A program made the translations under genes and the position numbers. Shown piece after piece: positions 9,729-21,996 of a DNA stretch of 64,000 nt. Numbering within the stretch: position 1 is the stretch's first letter; the number at the start of each line of letters is the position of its first letter. Where the stretch lies: positions 248,001 through 312,000 of the forward strand of contig NW_022985075.1 of assembly GCF_010015585.1 (NCBI RefSeq). The letters are read 5' to 3'. A model generated the notes under the pieces. The model was given only the letters and a program-made list of their open reading frames with translations. It was not told the DNA's origin and did not search any database. The DNA is from Eremomyces bilateralis CBS 781.70 (lineage: Eukaryota; Ascomycota; Dothideomycetes; Eremomycetales; Eremomycetaceae).

Positions 9729-12700
9729 GGTGTGGTGGTTACCATATTCCCAGTGTATCATATAATCGTATCGACCTCGGCGGTTCATCATTCGGGTTCC
9801 TAATGGCAAGGCTGTGTGATCGTGTCCAACCTCCAACGTCCACGTTCGAGCAAGCCGACGATCGGGAATCCGTTAACTGAAACGCTTCTTAACTGCACAG
9901 ATCTCCTGGCCAGGAAAATGACGTTTTAGCTTAATGACATGTGATCCCGACCAAGTCCTGTGGCGCAATTGAAATGACCTGAAGGCCTGGATCAAAGCCT
10001 GGATCAAGATCTGTCACCATCGAAGGCTTTCATCAATGATGTATTCTTGAGGAATCCTCTTATCCCGGATATAGATCCCTGATATGACATCCTCTCGGCA
10101 TACCACGGCTCCCTCAGTCTCCATCACCAATCACCATCGGATTAGGGCTTGAGCCTCCACAGACCCTTTCCCAGCATCACCCAGGCTATCCGAGTGGACA
10201 AGGAAAGGGTTGGGCTCCAGCGACGGATGATTGGACGGATAGCCGGCGTCAGATGCAAGAGGCTGCCCCAACTGCAGGGCTAACGCGTGGCAGACGCGAG
10301 ATCGACTTGGTCATGTCATAACCTCACAATAAGCGAAAGCCGAACCTTGAGTCCTTGTCGGCTAGGTTTTTCCCGGATTGAGCATCGTTTAACTTTCCTT
10401 TTTTCTTTCCTTTTGGATTTGGATTTGGGTGTGACTTGTCAGCTCGTCGTGCCCGATGCCGTTCCCACAACCCGTCCGCCCGTCCGCTGATGGTCAAATG
10501 GCTTGGAACGGTAGGCCAGCTGAATGGCTGAAGCAATGGTTGATGGAGCGATGCCCTGGTAGCCTATCCCGGCCAGGTTGACGACCGAGGATGACTGACC
10601 GGTGCCAACTCACGAGCTCGTCGGCATCTTGTCTGAGGACTACGAGAGCAATCGGAGAGGAGACCCTGCGGTGGAACGGTCGAAAGCCATCGACCATCTC
10701 GCGAGGAGGGGTGGGATCAGACAAGGAGCACTGGATGCGGTGGAACGGGGGTTTCGTACTTTGCCTTGCTTTGCGGTTGTGTATAGGTCGGCTGGATACA
10801 TGGTCCATGGACATCACGATGCCAAGTCGAGGGAGTTTGGTACTTTGCCATGATATACCGTAGGGGATTCGATGGCTGTATCTGAATCTCCACGGGTGTT
10901 CGTTTATTCTCAAGAGCAGCCGAAATCGTAGCTGAGCGATCGCTCCAAACTTTCAGCGTCTTGGCGCGAGCTTCGGAGTAGATGCTATGGTATCCAAACG
11001 CTCAGCCGTGTCAACCCAACCACAGTTCGTCAGTTCTCTACGTGTGTTGCAACTTGAGGTAAGCTCTTGGTCCAGGTTCAGCAGGTTGGCATAAAACAGG
11101 CTAGTAGTCAAGGGGTCCACAGTACGCGCAAAACCGCACAAAACTTGATCGGGGATAACTGGAACGGAAGTCTCAAGAGTCACGATCACTAAGGCAAGGG
11201 AACCCGATACACCCGACTGCCAGCCATTAGCCAGCCACTCGCCTTGCTCCACAAACCACAGACTAGGCTCCCTGTAGGTCTGCACGCATCACCGATCTAC
11301 CTCACTAAGCGCACACAGACAACAGACATGAGACAACTGTAGACGAAGGTGACAGATACGCTCTAATAGTTAGGGAGAGGAGGGAACTAGGAACACTAGG
11401 ATTCTGGGCGACGCTACCGAAGGCCTGCCCACAGCCCAACCGGCGAGTGTGTTCCCGGTGGTCGACCAGGACTTAAGCTCCCATAGTTTTGCAGGTTGGT
11501 TGGTACGTACAGTGCCTAGTAAGGACCAATTCTGTGCGTTCTGTCCGTTTCCCTCTTCCACCTTTTCCAGCCTTTCCCACTCTTCCTCCCACACAAGGCC
11601 ACAACCCATCCGATCCATCGTCAAATCCCTCTGCTCTTTTAAATCCTCCGTCTTTCCCTTCCCTCTTCATCGCTTTCCGGTTCCCACTCTCGCGCACTTG
11701 CTCTCTCACATCGCATTCCGTCTTGACTTTGTAGCGGGTGTTGCTTGCTTTCTGGATTTCCCCTCGGGCTTTCCTACATCATACCTACCTGCTTCCGCTC
11801 GGTGCTCCGAATCTACTACTTGCCTTCGTCATCAGGGTTAAGGTACGTGACATCCCACTTTCTTTGATGCTTTCCCCATGTGCCTGGCCCAGCGCGCACC
11901 ACGCCCGACTTCAATATTCCCATTCATTCCGATGCGCCATGCCGTCCAGCCGAAGACAGACAACACGGCCGTCGACCCGATACACCACCGTAACCGATCA
12001 TGACTTGACGCCATGCCATCGTGCTCTCTTGTTGGTCGTCCTAGTACTTCCGCTTGAGACGCGTGTGCGCGTGGAGCCATGTGGGAGCAGAGGCCGAGCA
12101 GAGAGAGCTCTCACATTGATTTTCGCGCTTCGGCGCAACTCTCGGCGCAGAGTCCAAAATCACCACCAAAATCCATCACCAAAACATCATGTCTCCGCAT
12201 CCGCACCGCGCCGCTGGGCCTTGCAGCAGAACCACAACCGCGCAACGGTGCGCTCAGCGAGCATCTGGTTCCACGATCCCCCAGGACCCTACCCAACTCC
12301 CATCAACCTCCATGTGAAATCCACCATTACCCTGAACATGTGATTTGCGACATTGTTGTTGTTGTTGTTATCCGTGTGTTCTCGTGAATTTACCCCGCTG
12401 ACCTGTGGCTTGTTTTCGGAAAATTTTAGGTTGAACGAGTGCTACTGGTACTTCACATCCACAAACTCTCGCTCTTCAAACAAACTCCCGCTCATCACCG
12501 ATTCTGAAACGCAGATCCTTCTCTCTCCATCTTTCGCTCTCACTCTCACGAAGTCTACGACCGTGTGCAATCCCGGAGTTCCGTCATCGGCAATTTTCCC
12601 TTCACTTCCTGGATCGAATCGGTCTTGAAACCAGCGAATATTTCTTCCTTGCAGAACTCCCTCGACGGTGTCTTTCTTGCGCGCCTGCCCTTCGGTCCTT

Positions 12701-13130
12701 TCACTGGAGTCTGTCGTGCAAAGAGCCATTGCGAACCAGCGATTTTCGGTCCTACTACTGCATCGAATTCACTTTCTCAAGGAGGAATCCTCGGCCACGT
12801 GCGCTTGTTATCATCGTAGCCTATCTACGTCGGTGCCTGTCGGTTTAAAAGTGAGTGCCCCCCAATCCATCACCCTTTGTTCCATTCACCTCCACATCCC
12901 CAACTGAATATTTTACTTCCGTTCGACATTCTTCCCCGGTTCCTGATTTCCAATATTTTCTCTTTGTGCGCCTCTACTAACTGCATCTTCCTCTCCGCAT
13001 CACAGACACCAGCAATCAGTCATTGACTTTGCGCATCTGCTCCGCTTCTGACAATAGAATTCCACTTCTTTTGTCATTCAGCCCTCGCGTCCCATCATCC
13101 AATCGCTCTTCACCATCGAATATCCCTACT
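9729..13130. other. Long non-coding interval and pyrimidine-rich leader
   Basis: 3.4 kb without a gene I can support. From about 11,520 to 13,130 the plus strand is strongly C/T-rich with CTTTCC-type tracts, as in long 5' leaders of well-expressed fungal genes, and it runs into the RNA-binding protein gene; leader introns are likely (for example a GTGAGTGCC donor near 12,851). A short GTT-repeat (12,351-12,369) lies inside. The 9,729-11,400 part shows nothing recognisable apart from a duplicated GCCTGGATCAA near 9,990. Confidence 0.5.
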
Positions 13131-14628
13131 ATGAGCTTTGCTCCACCCTTCCAAGGTCAGCAGAATATGGACGACGGTTCTGCTGCTGGTTCTGTTGGCA
13201 TGCCGCCTCAGCAACCTCAAGTCGGTCAGCCGATTGAGAGCGCCGCTGGTCAATTCCCTGGCGCTCCCAACATGACTCCTACTGGACCCGGTGCGGAAGG
13301 CAACCCGGTTGCCGATGGCAAAACCACTCTCTGGTAGGTTCTTGTGGCCCACTTGGTCGGAATTGCCGCGCGCAAATAGGAAATGCTGATGTGCTGTCTA
13401 GGATGGGCGAACTTGAACCATGGATTGATGAGAGCTTCGTGCGTAGCTTGTGGTTCGGCATGGGCGAGCAGGTCAATGTCAAGATGATCCGCGACAAGTT
13501 CTCGGGGTACGTTCTTCCCACTCATCATGCCCCGCCCTTGATGAGTTTACTGTCGATAATGCGATGAAATATCATTTCTAATAACACTTAAATAGCAGCA
13601 ACGCGGGCTATTGCTTCGTCGACTTTACCAGCCCCGAAGCTGCGGCCAAGGCCTTGTCCTTGAACGGCACTGTCATCCCCAACTCCAACCGGACCTTCAA
13701 GCTCAACTGGGCCTCTGGTGGCGGTCTTGCCGATCGCAGGTGAGTTATCCGACGCCAATTCCCATTCCCGTGGTCACATCTAACGATTTAGCGACAGGGA
13801 TGACCGCAGCCCCGAGTACTCCATCTTCGTCGGTGATCTCGGCCCGGAAGTCAACGAATACTCGCTCTTCCAAATCTTCCAGCAGAAGTATCCTTCTTGC
13901 AAGTCCGCGAAAATCATGACCGACCCCATCACCGGCTCGTCGCGCGGTTACGGCTTCGTTCGCTTCTCTGACCCCAAGCATCAGCAGAGCGCGCTCACCG
14001 AGATGCAAGGCGTCTTCTGCGGCAATCGACCCATGCGCATCTCTACCGCCACCCCCAAGAACAAGGGCGGTCCTGCTGCGCCTGGTCCTGGCGGTCCCGG
14101 TGGTCCCGGCGGTCCCGGAGGTCCACCCATGGGAATGCAAGGCGGTCCCGTCGGCATGTACCAGATGGGTGCCCCGCCTATGGGATACTACGGAGCTCCT
14201 CAGCCGATGAACCAGTTCACCGATCCCAATAACACCACCGTTTTCGTCGGCGGCCTTTCGGGATACGTCACCGAAGATGAGTTGCGCTCATTCTTCCAGG
14301 GATTCGGCGAGATCACCTACGTCAAGATCCCCCCGGGCAAGGGTTGCGGGTTCGTGCAGTTTGTCCAACGCCACGCGGCCGAGATGGCGATCAACCAGAT
14401 GCAAGGTTATCCGATTGGCAATTCTCGCGTTCGCCTGAGCTGGGGACGCTCCCAGAACAACAGCGGTCCGGCCGGAACCCCTTACCGTCCGGCACCTCCC
14501 CCACCGGTCTATCCGTCCATGGGCATGGCTCCCCAGCATCCCTATGGAAGCTTTGCGCCAATGAAGGTATGTATCAGCACCACCCCGTGCCCCAACCGGT
14601 GAATATCATGCTGATGTCTTAACAGTAA
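13131..14628 (+). CDS. Three-RRM RNA-binding protein (Csx1/Nam8/TIA1-like)
   Basis: 407 residues in five exons: 13131-13333, 13402-13506, 13596-13739, 13798-14566, 14626-14628. Introns are 68, 89, 58 and 59 nt. The Gly/Pro/Gln-rich N-terminus is followed by RRM1 (LWMGELEPWIDESFV ... GYCFVDF), RRM2 (YSIFVGDLGPEVNEY ... RGYGFVRFSD) and RRM3 (TTVFVGGLSGYVTEDELR ... GCGFVQFVQ), with RNP1/RNP2 aromatics in place. A PGGPGG-repeat linker separates RRM2 and RRM3. This architecture is that of fission-yeast Csx1 and budding-yeast Nam8/Ngr1, which bind mRNA or U1 snRNP to control stability and splicing. The last exon contributes only the stop TAA; retaining the last intron would instead add about eleven residues. 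Confidence 0.9.
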
Positions 14629-15138
14629 GCGCACAACGTCAATTCATTCCGTCGATGCCCCTCCCTTGCCTGCTCGCTCCCATTCGCGTGGAAGCAAGGG
14701 CGAAACCATGCTGATTCTTTTGCAAACCCCGCCACTCGCACTTCCCCTGGCCCCCACAGCACACATTAACTGCCCCATGCCCTCCCTTTCCTTTCAAGTT
14801 CCCTTTCCCGACCCCAGGTCATGACGAACGTCCGGACTCGCTATGATACGCTCGAACGGTTGGATCGGATGGGCGGTGACTGCATTTTCGTCGTTTTTTA
14901 CTTTGCCTTCTCTTCGTTTTCTGCACCTTGCTATTTTCCCATTATTTGCTACCTTCTTGCTTTTCACCCTTTCTTTCACGGCCCTCACGACCACCGAGCG
15001 CCTGGAAGCAAAAGCACGCGCCATCCTCATGGCGCACCGCATTCACACTTCGGTTTTCCCCTCTTTTTCGTTTCACCAATTGTTTCATCTCACTTTCTTC
15101 TGTACTTTCACACCCATGACACCCGGATCAGAACACTC

Positions 15139-15170
15139 GCACACACACACACACACACACAGACACACGA
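15139..15170. repeat. (CA)n microsatellite
   Basis: An almost pure CA/AC dinucleotide run of about 30 bases, interrupted once by a G. It is likely length-variable between strains. Confidence 0.85.
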
Positions 15171-16271
15171 TTGCAACCCTACCTTTCTTTACACACTCAT
15201 AGCTTAGACTTGAGGGGCCAGCAACATGGCGTGTATAAGGAGTTCAGCCAATTGAATTCCAGTTAGTGAAGGAAAAAAGCCCCTTTTTTTCTTACTTTCC
15301 TCCTCTCCTAACGGCCGTGTTATACCCCAATTCAAGCGCTGAATCCCGGGGTTTGCAATATCGATGCAGGGAGCAATCCTCATGCCCTTTTTTGATCATG
15401 TCATTTCCCCTCTCTTTCCTCCACAGTCGCCGGGTCGAATTTGCGGCGGAGATCGTTTCGACGGTTTTCGCAGTGCAAGACGAACGGTCCGACAAGTGGC
15501 AGGTGGCGAGGGATTTCTAGCATACCAATCAGGGCGAGCCTCCCCGTTTTCCTTACTTTCATATGCTGGGCAGGCAGCGATGCTTTTCATGGTTTCTCGG
15601 ATCGACGGAGGACACACATCACACTATCGAGATCCTCCCCCTCCCCCACTACCCCTTTTCTTTCTTTCAATTATCCGACACGATGAGGGGCGCCGACGGA
15701 ATGGTGGACCTCTCAACTCTCATGGGGGAAGATACCACGACGCGGAATAAAAACGAGGTCGATTGCATGTAACTAGCGTGAACCACACCAGCAACTGGGG
15801 TGCTACTATCGTTTTCACCATTCTCTCTCAGTCCATTTTGTCTGCCGTTGTTGAATTACGCCGTTCATTTGACCTTGACTTCCGCTTTCCGGTTCCCTTT
15901 CGCGATGAACCCCCTCGAGCGGATCCGCGTCGCCGATCCCACTTCTTTGCCTGCGCTGTGTGGGCTCTGCGCTTGCGTCGTCGCCTTTAGATTCTTCCCA
16001 CTTTCCACGTTGTCCTTTTTCCATCTTCCTCGCAGTCCAAATTCTGACATTCATCCCTTTCGCTTCCGATTTGGAAAATGCCGCCATTGCAGTCACCTCT
16101 ATCCGTCCGACCATTCAACCGCCCCGGCAAGCGATCCTCCTCTGGCCGTCCGTCTCTGGATCCTCCCCTCCCGGCCTCCTGCTGATTTCTCCATCTCCTT
16201 GCTCGCATTCCGCCGTCCTCTCGCATCCACAACATTCATCGCACCCACCGCAGAAACTAACTTCCTCCCAG

Positions 16272-16506
16272 CCCCGCCGCCGCCCACTCCCACCAACACC
16301 CACCGCTCCACCCTCTCGGCCTCCCTGCGACCGCTCCCGCCAACGCCACCCCCGCCCCCGGCGAGATCAACCGCGCCGACCTCCCCTCGCCGCTGCAGCC
16401 GCTGACCGCAGACGAGATGAACCGCGTCGACGAGGTGCAGCGACAGGCGTTGCGAGATCGGTTGGAGGAGGGGGGGATGGGGTGGGTCGGGGTAATGGGG
16501 CAATGA
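16272..16506 (+). CDS. Possible 3' exon of an unrecognised small protein
   Basis: After a CCCAG acceptor the frame reads a Pro/Ala/His-rich stretch and then a clean helical segment (INRADLPSPLQPLTADEMNR, then a run rich in Arg, Glu and Leu) ending in TGA at 16504-16506. The helical part looks like real protein, but I could not join it to a start exon, although an ATG near 16,078 is one candidate. No family recognised. Confidence 0.2.
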
Positions 16507-16974
16507 GGACAGCGATAGGAACGGTCGGCGGTAAAAGTACCTTATCGGAATGTTTGGAGCGGGATCGTGGATCCGCGTGGGTGTCGTTAGGATATCTGGA
16601 AATCATAGGATTTAGGGAGGACGCGGATTTGGTCCACAGCGTGGAGCTACGTGATTGGAATTTGGCTATTGCCACATGTATGAAGCTGGGTCTTGCAGCG
16701 CTCAGTTGCAGGGTAATAATGTAAGTCAGGTGTCGTTCTTTCGAGGATCTACTTCACTTGATGAACTGAAGCTGGCATTCCAGCTACGCATGCGTGAAAA
16801 TGCCCACGGAAGCCTAGCGCTCATACAAACGCCCCGATCAACTCTGACTCCGCCGTTCACCTCACAAATCCCATCCACTCCCTCCAGTCCTATTCGTCTT
16901 CATCCTCGTCGTTTCGATCGATTCCCCCGATTCTCCCTATGGACCTTATCATCCCCCTCGTCTAGCCACCCGCC

Positions 16975-17538
16975 ATGGACACCGAAAACCTAGCAACCAT
17001 CGTCCTACAGGGCCACGTGGACAAACTCATCATCGAACGCGCGATCACGAACGCGCTCGAGCTGGGATTCGAGGACGCGTTCATCGTCGAGTCGGAGACG
17101 CCCTCGCGTGCGGCCAGTCCGTGCGAATTCTTCAACCACGTACCACCAGCGATCACTTGTCGTGTGGCGACGCAGGTGTATACGGAGACGGGAGCGTTGA
17201 CGGAGCTGAAGGCGTGCGAGTTTGTCGCGAGGAGGCGTACGTTGAGTTCATTGAAGGATTGGGTTGGGACTCTCGATTGACGCATACGAGCAGTCACCGA
17301 TGAAGTCGATTCTCCAGCGTCGGAGCTGTGGTCGAAACCGCCCAGCATATCAACGTCCGAGGCAAGGACCACCTCGAGTGATGCAACACCTCGACGACTG
17401 GGTGAACGAGAGAATTTCAGGGTGCCTGGATCGTATGCGACAGATATCCGGCCGATCGGTGGGAGACGCGCCTCTACGGTGCCATGGTTCTATGAAGGAG
17501 AAGACCCGTGGTTCATTATGGCCATATGGTACGTGTGA
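16975..17538 (+). CDS. Hypothetical protein (two exons)
   Basis: Not recognised. The ATG at 16975 sits in a good context (CCGCCATGG). The first frame (MDTENLATIVLQGHVDKLII...) meets a stop at 17278, but a GTACGT donor at 17237 and a GCAG acceptor ending at 17293 remove it as a 57-nt intron and restore the same protein phase, giving exons 16975-17236 and 17294-17538 and 168 residues. The second exon is Ser/Thr/Arg-rich and ends PWFYEGEDPWFIMAIWYV. Protein-like sequence continues after the stop in another frame to 17686, so a further intron or a frameshift is possible. No signal peptide, no known motif. Confidence 0.4.
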
Positions 17539-17699
17539 AATGAGTGCGGTACATATTCTCCATCGACTTCATCTGCCGGAAGGCAAGCAAGTGCGAACGG
17601 TTCGGCATGTCGTCCTCCCGGTGGTGGATGATGAAATGACGGATGAGGCGGGTTTCTATATTGATACGGTTTTTGGCATGTCCTAACATAGCCCAAGTG

Positions 17700-18479
17700 C
17701 CTAAGTATACCGCACTGAGTTCTATACCAGTCCTGGCAGGGGAATTCCTATTTTTATATCGACACCTTATCCGACCTTCGGGTTGGGATGCTCACACACC
17801 ACACCGACTGAACTCCAATTCTTTGAGACTGAATCTGACATGCAATTAGTTCAGCGGTTTCATTTGTGGCTGGCATGTTTATAGCCGTATGGTTATATGA
17901 GAATTGAGTCATGGAGGTGAGCCGAATTGTTCGGGTACTTGAGAGCGATTGAGACGACTCGGGGTCAAACGGAGAGATCGAGATTGTTGTATTGTATGTA
18001 CATACCTACTTGCTGTGGTAGGCATGGCTAGTTTAGGGCAAGGCGTGCAATATGATAACGGTTAATCGTAATTTAAATCTAGAGGGAAACTATGTAGATG
18101 ATATCAATGCGCAGTCATATGCTAACCTACCTTAAGATTTATCACTGGATAAACTCGTTTGAACCTCCTGCCTGTCCATTCTCCGTACTCTCTAGATCGA
18201 GTTGAACCATCCCTTTCGTGTCCTCAACTCACTCTCAAGACAATAGATCAGCAAATTTCGGAGTTCACCAAGTGCAATATTTCTTCTCAAGCCCCGAGAA
18301 TCAGCCTCTAGGTTTAGATGTTAGGGCTTCGAGTCGTCCAATAGGAAATTGTGAATGTTGAGCTCTTAAATAAATTCTCAGGAACCATAGGACTCGAATC
18401 CTAATTCCTACAGGCCTGAACGCCACGATATTGGACCTATATTTGACCTATATTTGACGTATGCTTGTAAGTAGATTCA
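17700..18479. other. Intergenic interval, nothing recognised
   Basis: About 0.8 kb, AT-richer than the flanking genes. Two near-identical TATATTTGACNTAT units lie just before the next gene (18,437-18,462). Confidence 0.5.
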
Positions 18480-20751
18480 ATGTCCACGTTCAACGGAATC
18501 GTCGAAGGTTGGTATTTATCCTTAACATGATGGTGTTGAAATGAACTATGTTGCTCACTCAGAACAGAGTTCCCATATATCCGAATTGACAACTTCCGGA
18601 AATGGCCTGACGCTTCACCTCCTCTCGCATGTTTCTTAAGCCATGTGCATTCAGACCATCTCCTTGGCTTGGAGAGTTTGAAAGCCCCCTTCATTTACTG
18701 CTCGCCGGCAACCCGAGAGGTAACATCCCTCATTTCCATTCCTAGCACCGACCCCCTTGGATTCCATACCAATGCGGTGCGCATTGGTTAACATGGTCTA
18801 GATACTTCTTCGGCTCGAGAAATATCCTCATCGGCTGAACTTTGCAAAGGGGATACTCGAGCAGCGGTTACAGAGCTATGGTCATTTGAAGAAGCTCTTG
18901 AAGCCGATCCCGCTGGACACGTCGTGCGTGCTCCAACTGACCCCCCAAATCTGGATTCGGGTAACCCTCTTCGATGCCAATCATTGCATCGGTGCCGTCG
19001 GTTTTCTGATCGAAGGACTGGGCCAGGATGCCGGGAAGACAATTCTATACTCGGGAGATGTACGCGCGGAGCGGTGGTGGGTCGACTCACTTGCGCGAAA
19101 GCCGTACATGATTCCTTATATATCGCCGTCCTTTGGTCGACCGACGAACGATCGTCATAGTGACCGGAAAATTATGGATGATGCTGCTGACCCAGAAAAC
19201 GGGGCAGCCGTATATCGACCGAATATACTATCAACACTGTATCTGGACACGACGTTTGCGACCACGAGTTTGCCATTCTATCGAGAGTTTCCATCTAAAG
19301 CTTCCGGGATATCTGAATTGCTCCGAAAATGTGCAGAGTTCCCTCCGAAAACCATCTTCTATCTACGAGCATGGACATTTGGTTATGAGGATGTATTCCA
19401 GGCTCTTTCAACCGCGCTCAACTCAAGGATTCACTTGGACAAATATCGCTACAATCTATACACGTCTGTTTCCAAGGCTTCCATCGCCACTAACGAAGCA
19501 CCCTGTTTAGCAGGATATCGACTCGGTAATCATGAGGTGGAGGGGTGTCTAACAAGGACGACGGATGGAGTACGAATCCATGCCTGCGAGATTGGTATGG
19601 ATAGCTGCGCTATTCGCAAGAAACTAGACAGCGGGGAAGTGGTGGGGATTGTGCCGATTATCTCTCGGATAGATGAAGGGTCCGAGATTCTGGAAGTGGG
19701 TGCAGGCGGCGGGATAGGGGACCTGGATCAGGAGGCAGAAGGAAACTTGGAAGTTGAGTTGGATGCCGGATCTTTGGACAAGCTCAGACAACTCCTGTCA
19801 GAGAAGCTTAAGAATGAAAGCAAGAGGCTCAAGGTGTTCGCACTCCTTGAGCAGTCGTTGGAGAAGCTTCCTGATGGAAGAGCGAAGCTCGACTTGGCCC
19901 GCATCTTCCAAGAATCGACAACACAAATCGAGCTAGATAGACTGGTGCTGGACGGTATGCCTCTCAAGCATCTTGTTGAGATCATCCCACGATCGGTCGA
20001 AGCGGGGCTTGAAGGCGTTACGAAGGTTGGGGATGCGATAAAGAAAGGTCAAAATATTTCAACAGGAGGCAATGGGGAACAGTCACGGAAGCGAAGGACG
20101 ATCAGTTTCCCATACTCTCGACACAGCTCCCTTTCGGAGTTGCAGTATTTCGTCTCTGCGTTCCGGCCCGAAGAAGTGTACCCATGCACGGTGGAACTGG
20201 CGGCCTGGACGGAAGATGTCTGCATCGATGCCCTCTTCGGCCACCTGTGCGATGACGACGGCGCCGAGTTCCGAGCCGACGCTGAAATGAGGGCGCGGAT
20301 CAAGGAAAAGGAGGAGTATCGGATTGATAAGAGCCGTAAGAGACAGCGCCTGCGGGAGACATCACAAGAACGGCACCAAAGTTCGAGCCCGGTCCTCGAG
20401 AACGAACGTGAGGGCCAGGGAATCATACAGGCCAGCAGGGGAGATCGGAACCCCGAGAATGCGGGCGTCGCAGAGAGATCGGGGTGTCAATGGAGAAGCG
20501 AGATTTCAGTGGCTGTTGCCAAGGGCGAGTTCATCCCGATCTCCGATGACGAGGAGCAGGAGTCTAGCGGACGCACCATAACGCGTCAGCAAAAAGAACC
20601 GACACCACCGCAGCTCCGAACCACACGTCAATGGGCATATGAGGCGGCTTTAGGCAGGGATGGACTTGCGTGGGAGGATATGGGCGAGCTGGCATGCACG
20701 AGGAAGCGGAAGCCAGACGAATCACAGTTGGATAGTGAGGAGGAGCTGTGA
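18480..20751 (+). CDS. Artemis/SNM1-type DNA repair nuclease
   Basis: 709 residues in three exons: 18480-18507, 18568-18719, 18802-20751 (introns 60 and 82 nt). The metallo-beta-lactamase motif 2 is intact as SHVHSDHLLG (H35, H37, D39, H40), motif 3 reads LFDANHCIGAVGFLIEG (H121) and motif 4 ILYSGDVR (D146). A beta-CASP-like part follows (LYLDTTF, then FYLRAWTFGYEDVFQAL). Family members are 5' exonucleases or endonucleases that process hairpins, crosslinks and ends in non-homologous end joining. The C-terminal 250 residues are charged and probably disordered, with DDEEQE and RKRKPD patches suggesting nuclear location. The Pro usual after the motif-3 cysteine (HCPGA) is Ile here. Convergent with the CSN7 gene. 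Confidence 0.88.
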
Positions 20752-21009
20752 TTCTACTTCGCATTTTAGGACATGGCCGGATAGCGGCGTGTCTTATCGT
20801 CGTTTCTTCATTACCATCATCGCTGATGCGCGTGGTCATAAAACGCTGCCGGTTGGGGTCCGGTGCTCGCGTTCTTCATGGCGGCATGGAACGGTCATGA
20901 AGTTGCCTGTAGACGGGAGGATGGCGATCTCTCGCGACTTTTACCACGACCTACTAGATATCCGGATAGCGAAGGTGTCGAGATCGATATGCAAGCTTCC
21001 AGCCTGCAA

Positions 21010-21996
21010 TCATCTGCCCCTTGCCCGCATTTTTCTCCCCCCTCTTGCATTGAACCCCCCTCTCGCCGTCTCCGTCTCCCTCGCATCGACTTCCATCCCC
21101 TCGTCCACGTCATCCAACTCCATCCCCTCCCCCGCCTTCCGCGCCTTCGCCTTCGTCTTCCCAAACCGACGCGTTTCCACTTCCCGATCCAATGCCGCCA
21201 TCTTCTCACTCACCGCCACCTTCCGTGCCATTTCCGCCTCCTGCCTCCGCGCCGCCGCGACCTTGACCGCCCGAATCTCCAATTCCAGCTTCGTGGTTAC
21301 CGATTGCGTGCGCTCGCGCCACGCGGTGAGTTCGCTCATGACTTCGATGGTGTCTTGTGGGGTGATCGTTGAGGGCGTCGCCGTGTCGTTGGACACGTCC
21401 ATCGCCTCCGTGCCGGGAGGTGCACCGCCCAAGCTCCCCGGTCGCAGATCGCGGCAGCAGCTGGCGGAACTGACTATCACGCGCTGGGAAGCCGGGTCGA
21501 GCTTCGCGTCGAGGAGATCTTCGTATATTGCGGCAATGACGAGGTCTTCGAGGTCTCGGATTGAGGAGAGGGAGAGGGAGTGAAGGAGAGCGGGGTAGGT
21601 GAGAAAGGAATGTCGGTGGGATGATGAGAGGAGGGTCAATAGTTGGAGCTTGCGTGTCTGCTGGTCGGAGAGGGAGGGGAGGTTGAGGGTAGTAGCTTTC
21701 TCTGAAACACGCATTAGCCATGTTTCCCCGTTCCATGGACAATTACCAAATGCTCATGTACCTTGATACTCCGCTAAAGTTCCCCATGCAAACAGCTCCA
21801 GCAGGCGTAGATGACCTTCATACTGCGTCCCTTGGAGACCCTGTATTGACTGGCAGTGGAGCAGTTCGGCAAACACATAGGTGTTCAGGGCGGATGTGGC
21901 TTGGGTTATGATATCTGCCGCAGCTCGAGGAGCTGTCACGGATTTGGCGAGGGCCAGGTAGGAAGCGAGGGCGTTCACAGCTCGAGATTGATCCAT
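21010..21996 (-). CDS. csnG: COP9 signalosome subunit 7 (PCI domain)
   Basis: 308 residues in two exons, 21996-21762 and 21701-21010, with a 60-nt intron (GTACAT...TTTCAG). The N-terminal helical repeat (VFAELLHCQSIQGLQGTQY, LRLLELFAWGTLAEYQ) and the PCI core (KLQLLTLLSSSHRHSFLTYP, IRDLEDLVIAAIYEDLLDAKLD, then QRVIVSSASCCRDL) match CSN7. This is a scaffold subunit of the COP9 signalosome, which removes Nedd8 from cullins and, in Aspergillus, links light and development to secondary metabolism. The C-terminus is a long basic coiled coil ending in GGRKMRARGR. The 3' ends of this gene and the Artemis gene are 258 bp apart. Confidence 0.88.

Larger units (their letters stand above)
14629..16974. 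other. Pyrimidine-rich 3' region and intergenic interval
   Basis: Downstream of the RNA-binding protein gene the plus strand stays T/C-rich to about 16,300, with long CTTTC tracts, a CA-dinucleotide repeat (15,139-15,170), and no convincing gene apart from the weak 3' exon noted at 16,272-16,506. It probably contains the long 3' UTR of the preceding gene and the leader of the next. Confidence 0.5.

Noticed and set aside
14821-15207. Phe-rich open frame after the RNA-binding protein gene
   Set aside because: It arises from T/C-rich non-coding sequence and a CA microsatellite; no domain and no splice structure.
18376-18405. ACTCGAATCCT resembling a tRNA T-loop
   Set aside because: It lacks the GTTCGA form and no acceptor or anticodon stem can be drawn around it on either strand.
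20660-21583. Plus-strand frame overlapping CSN7 and the Artemis 3' end
   Set aside because: Antisense to the CSN7 exons; the Ser/Pro/Arg-rich content reflects the complementary coding strand.
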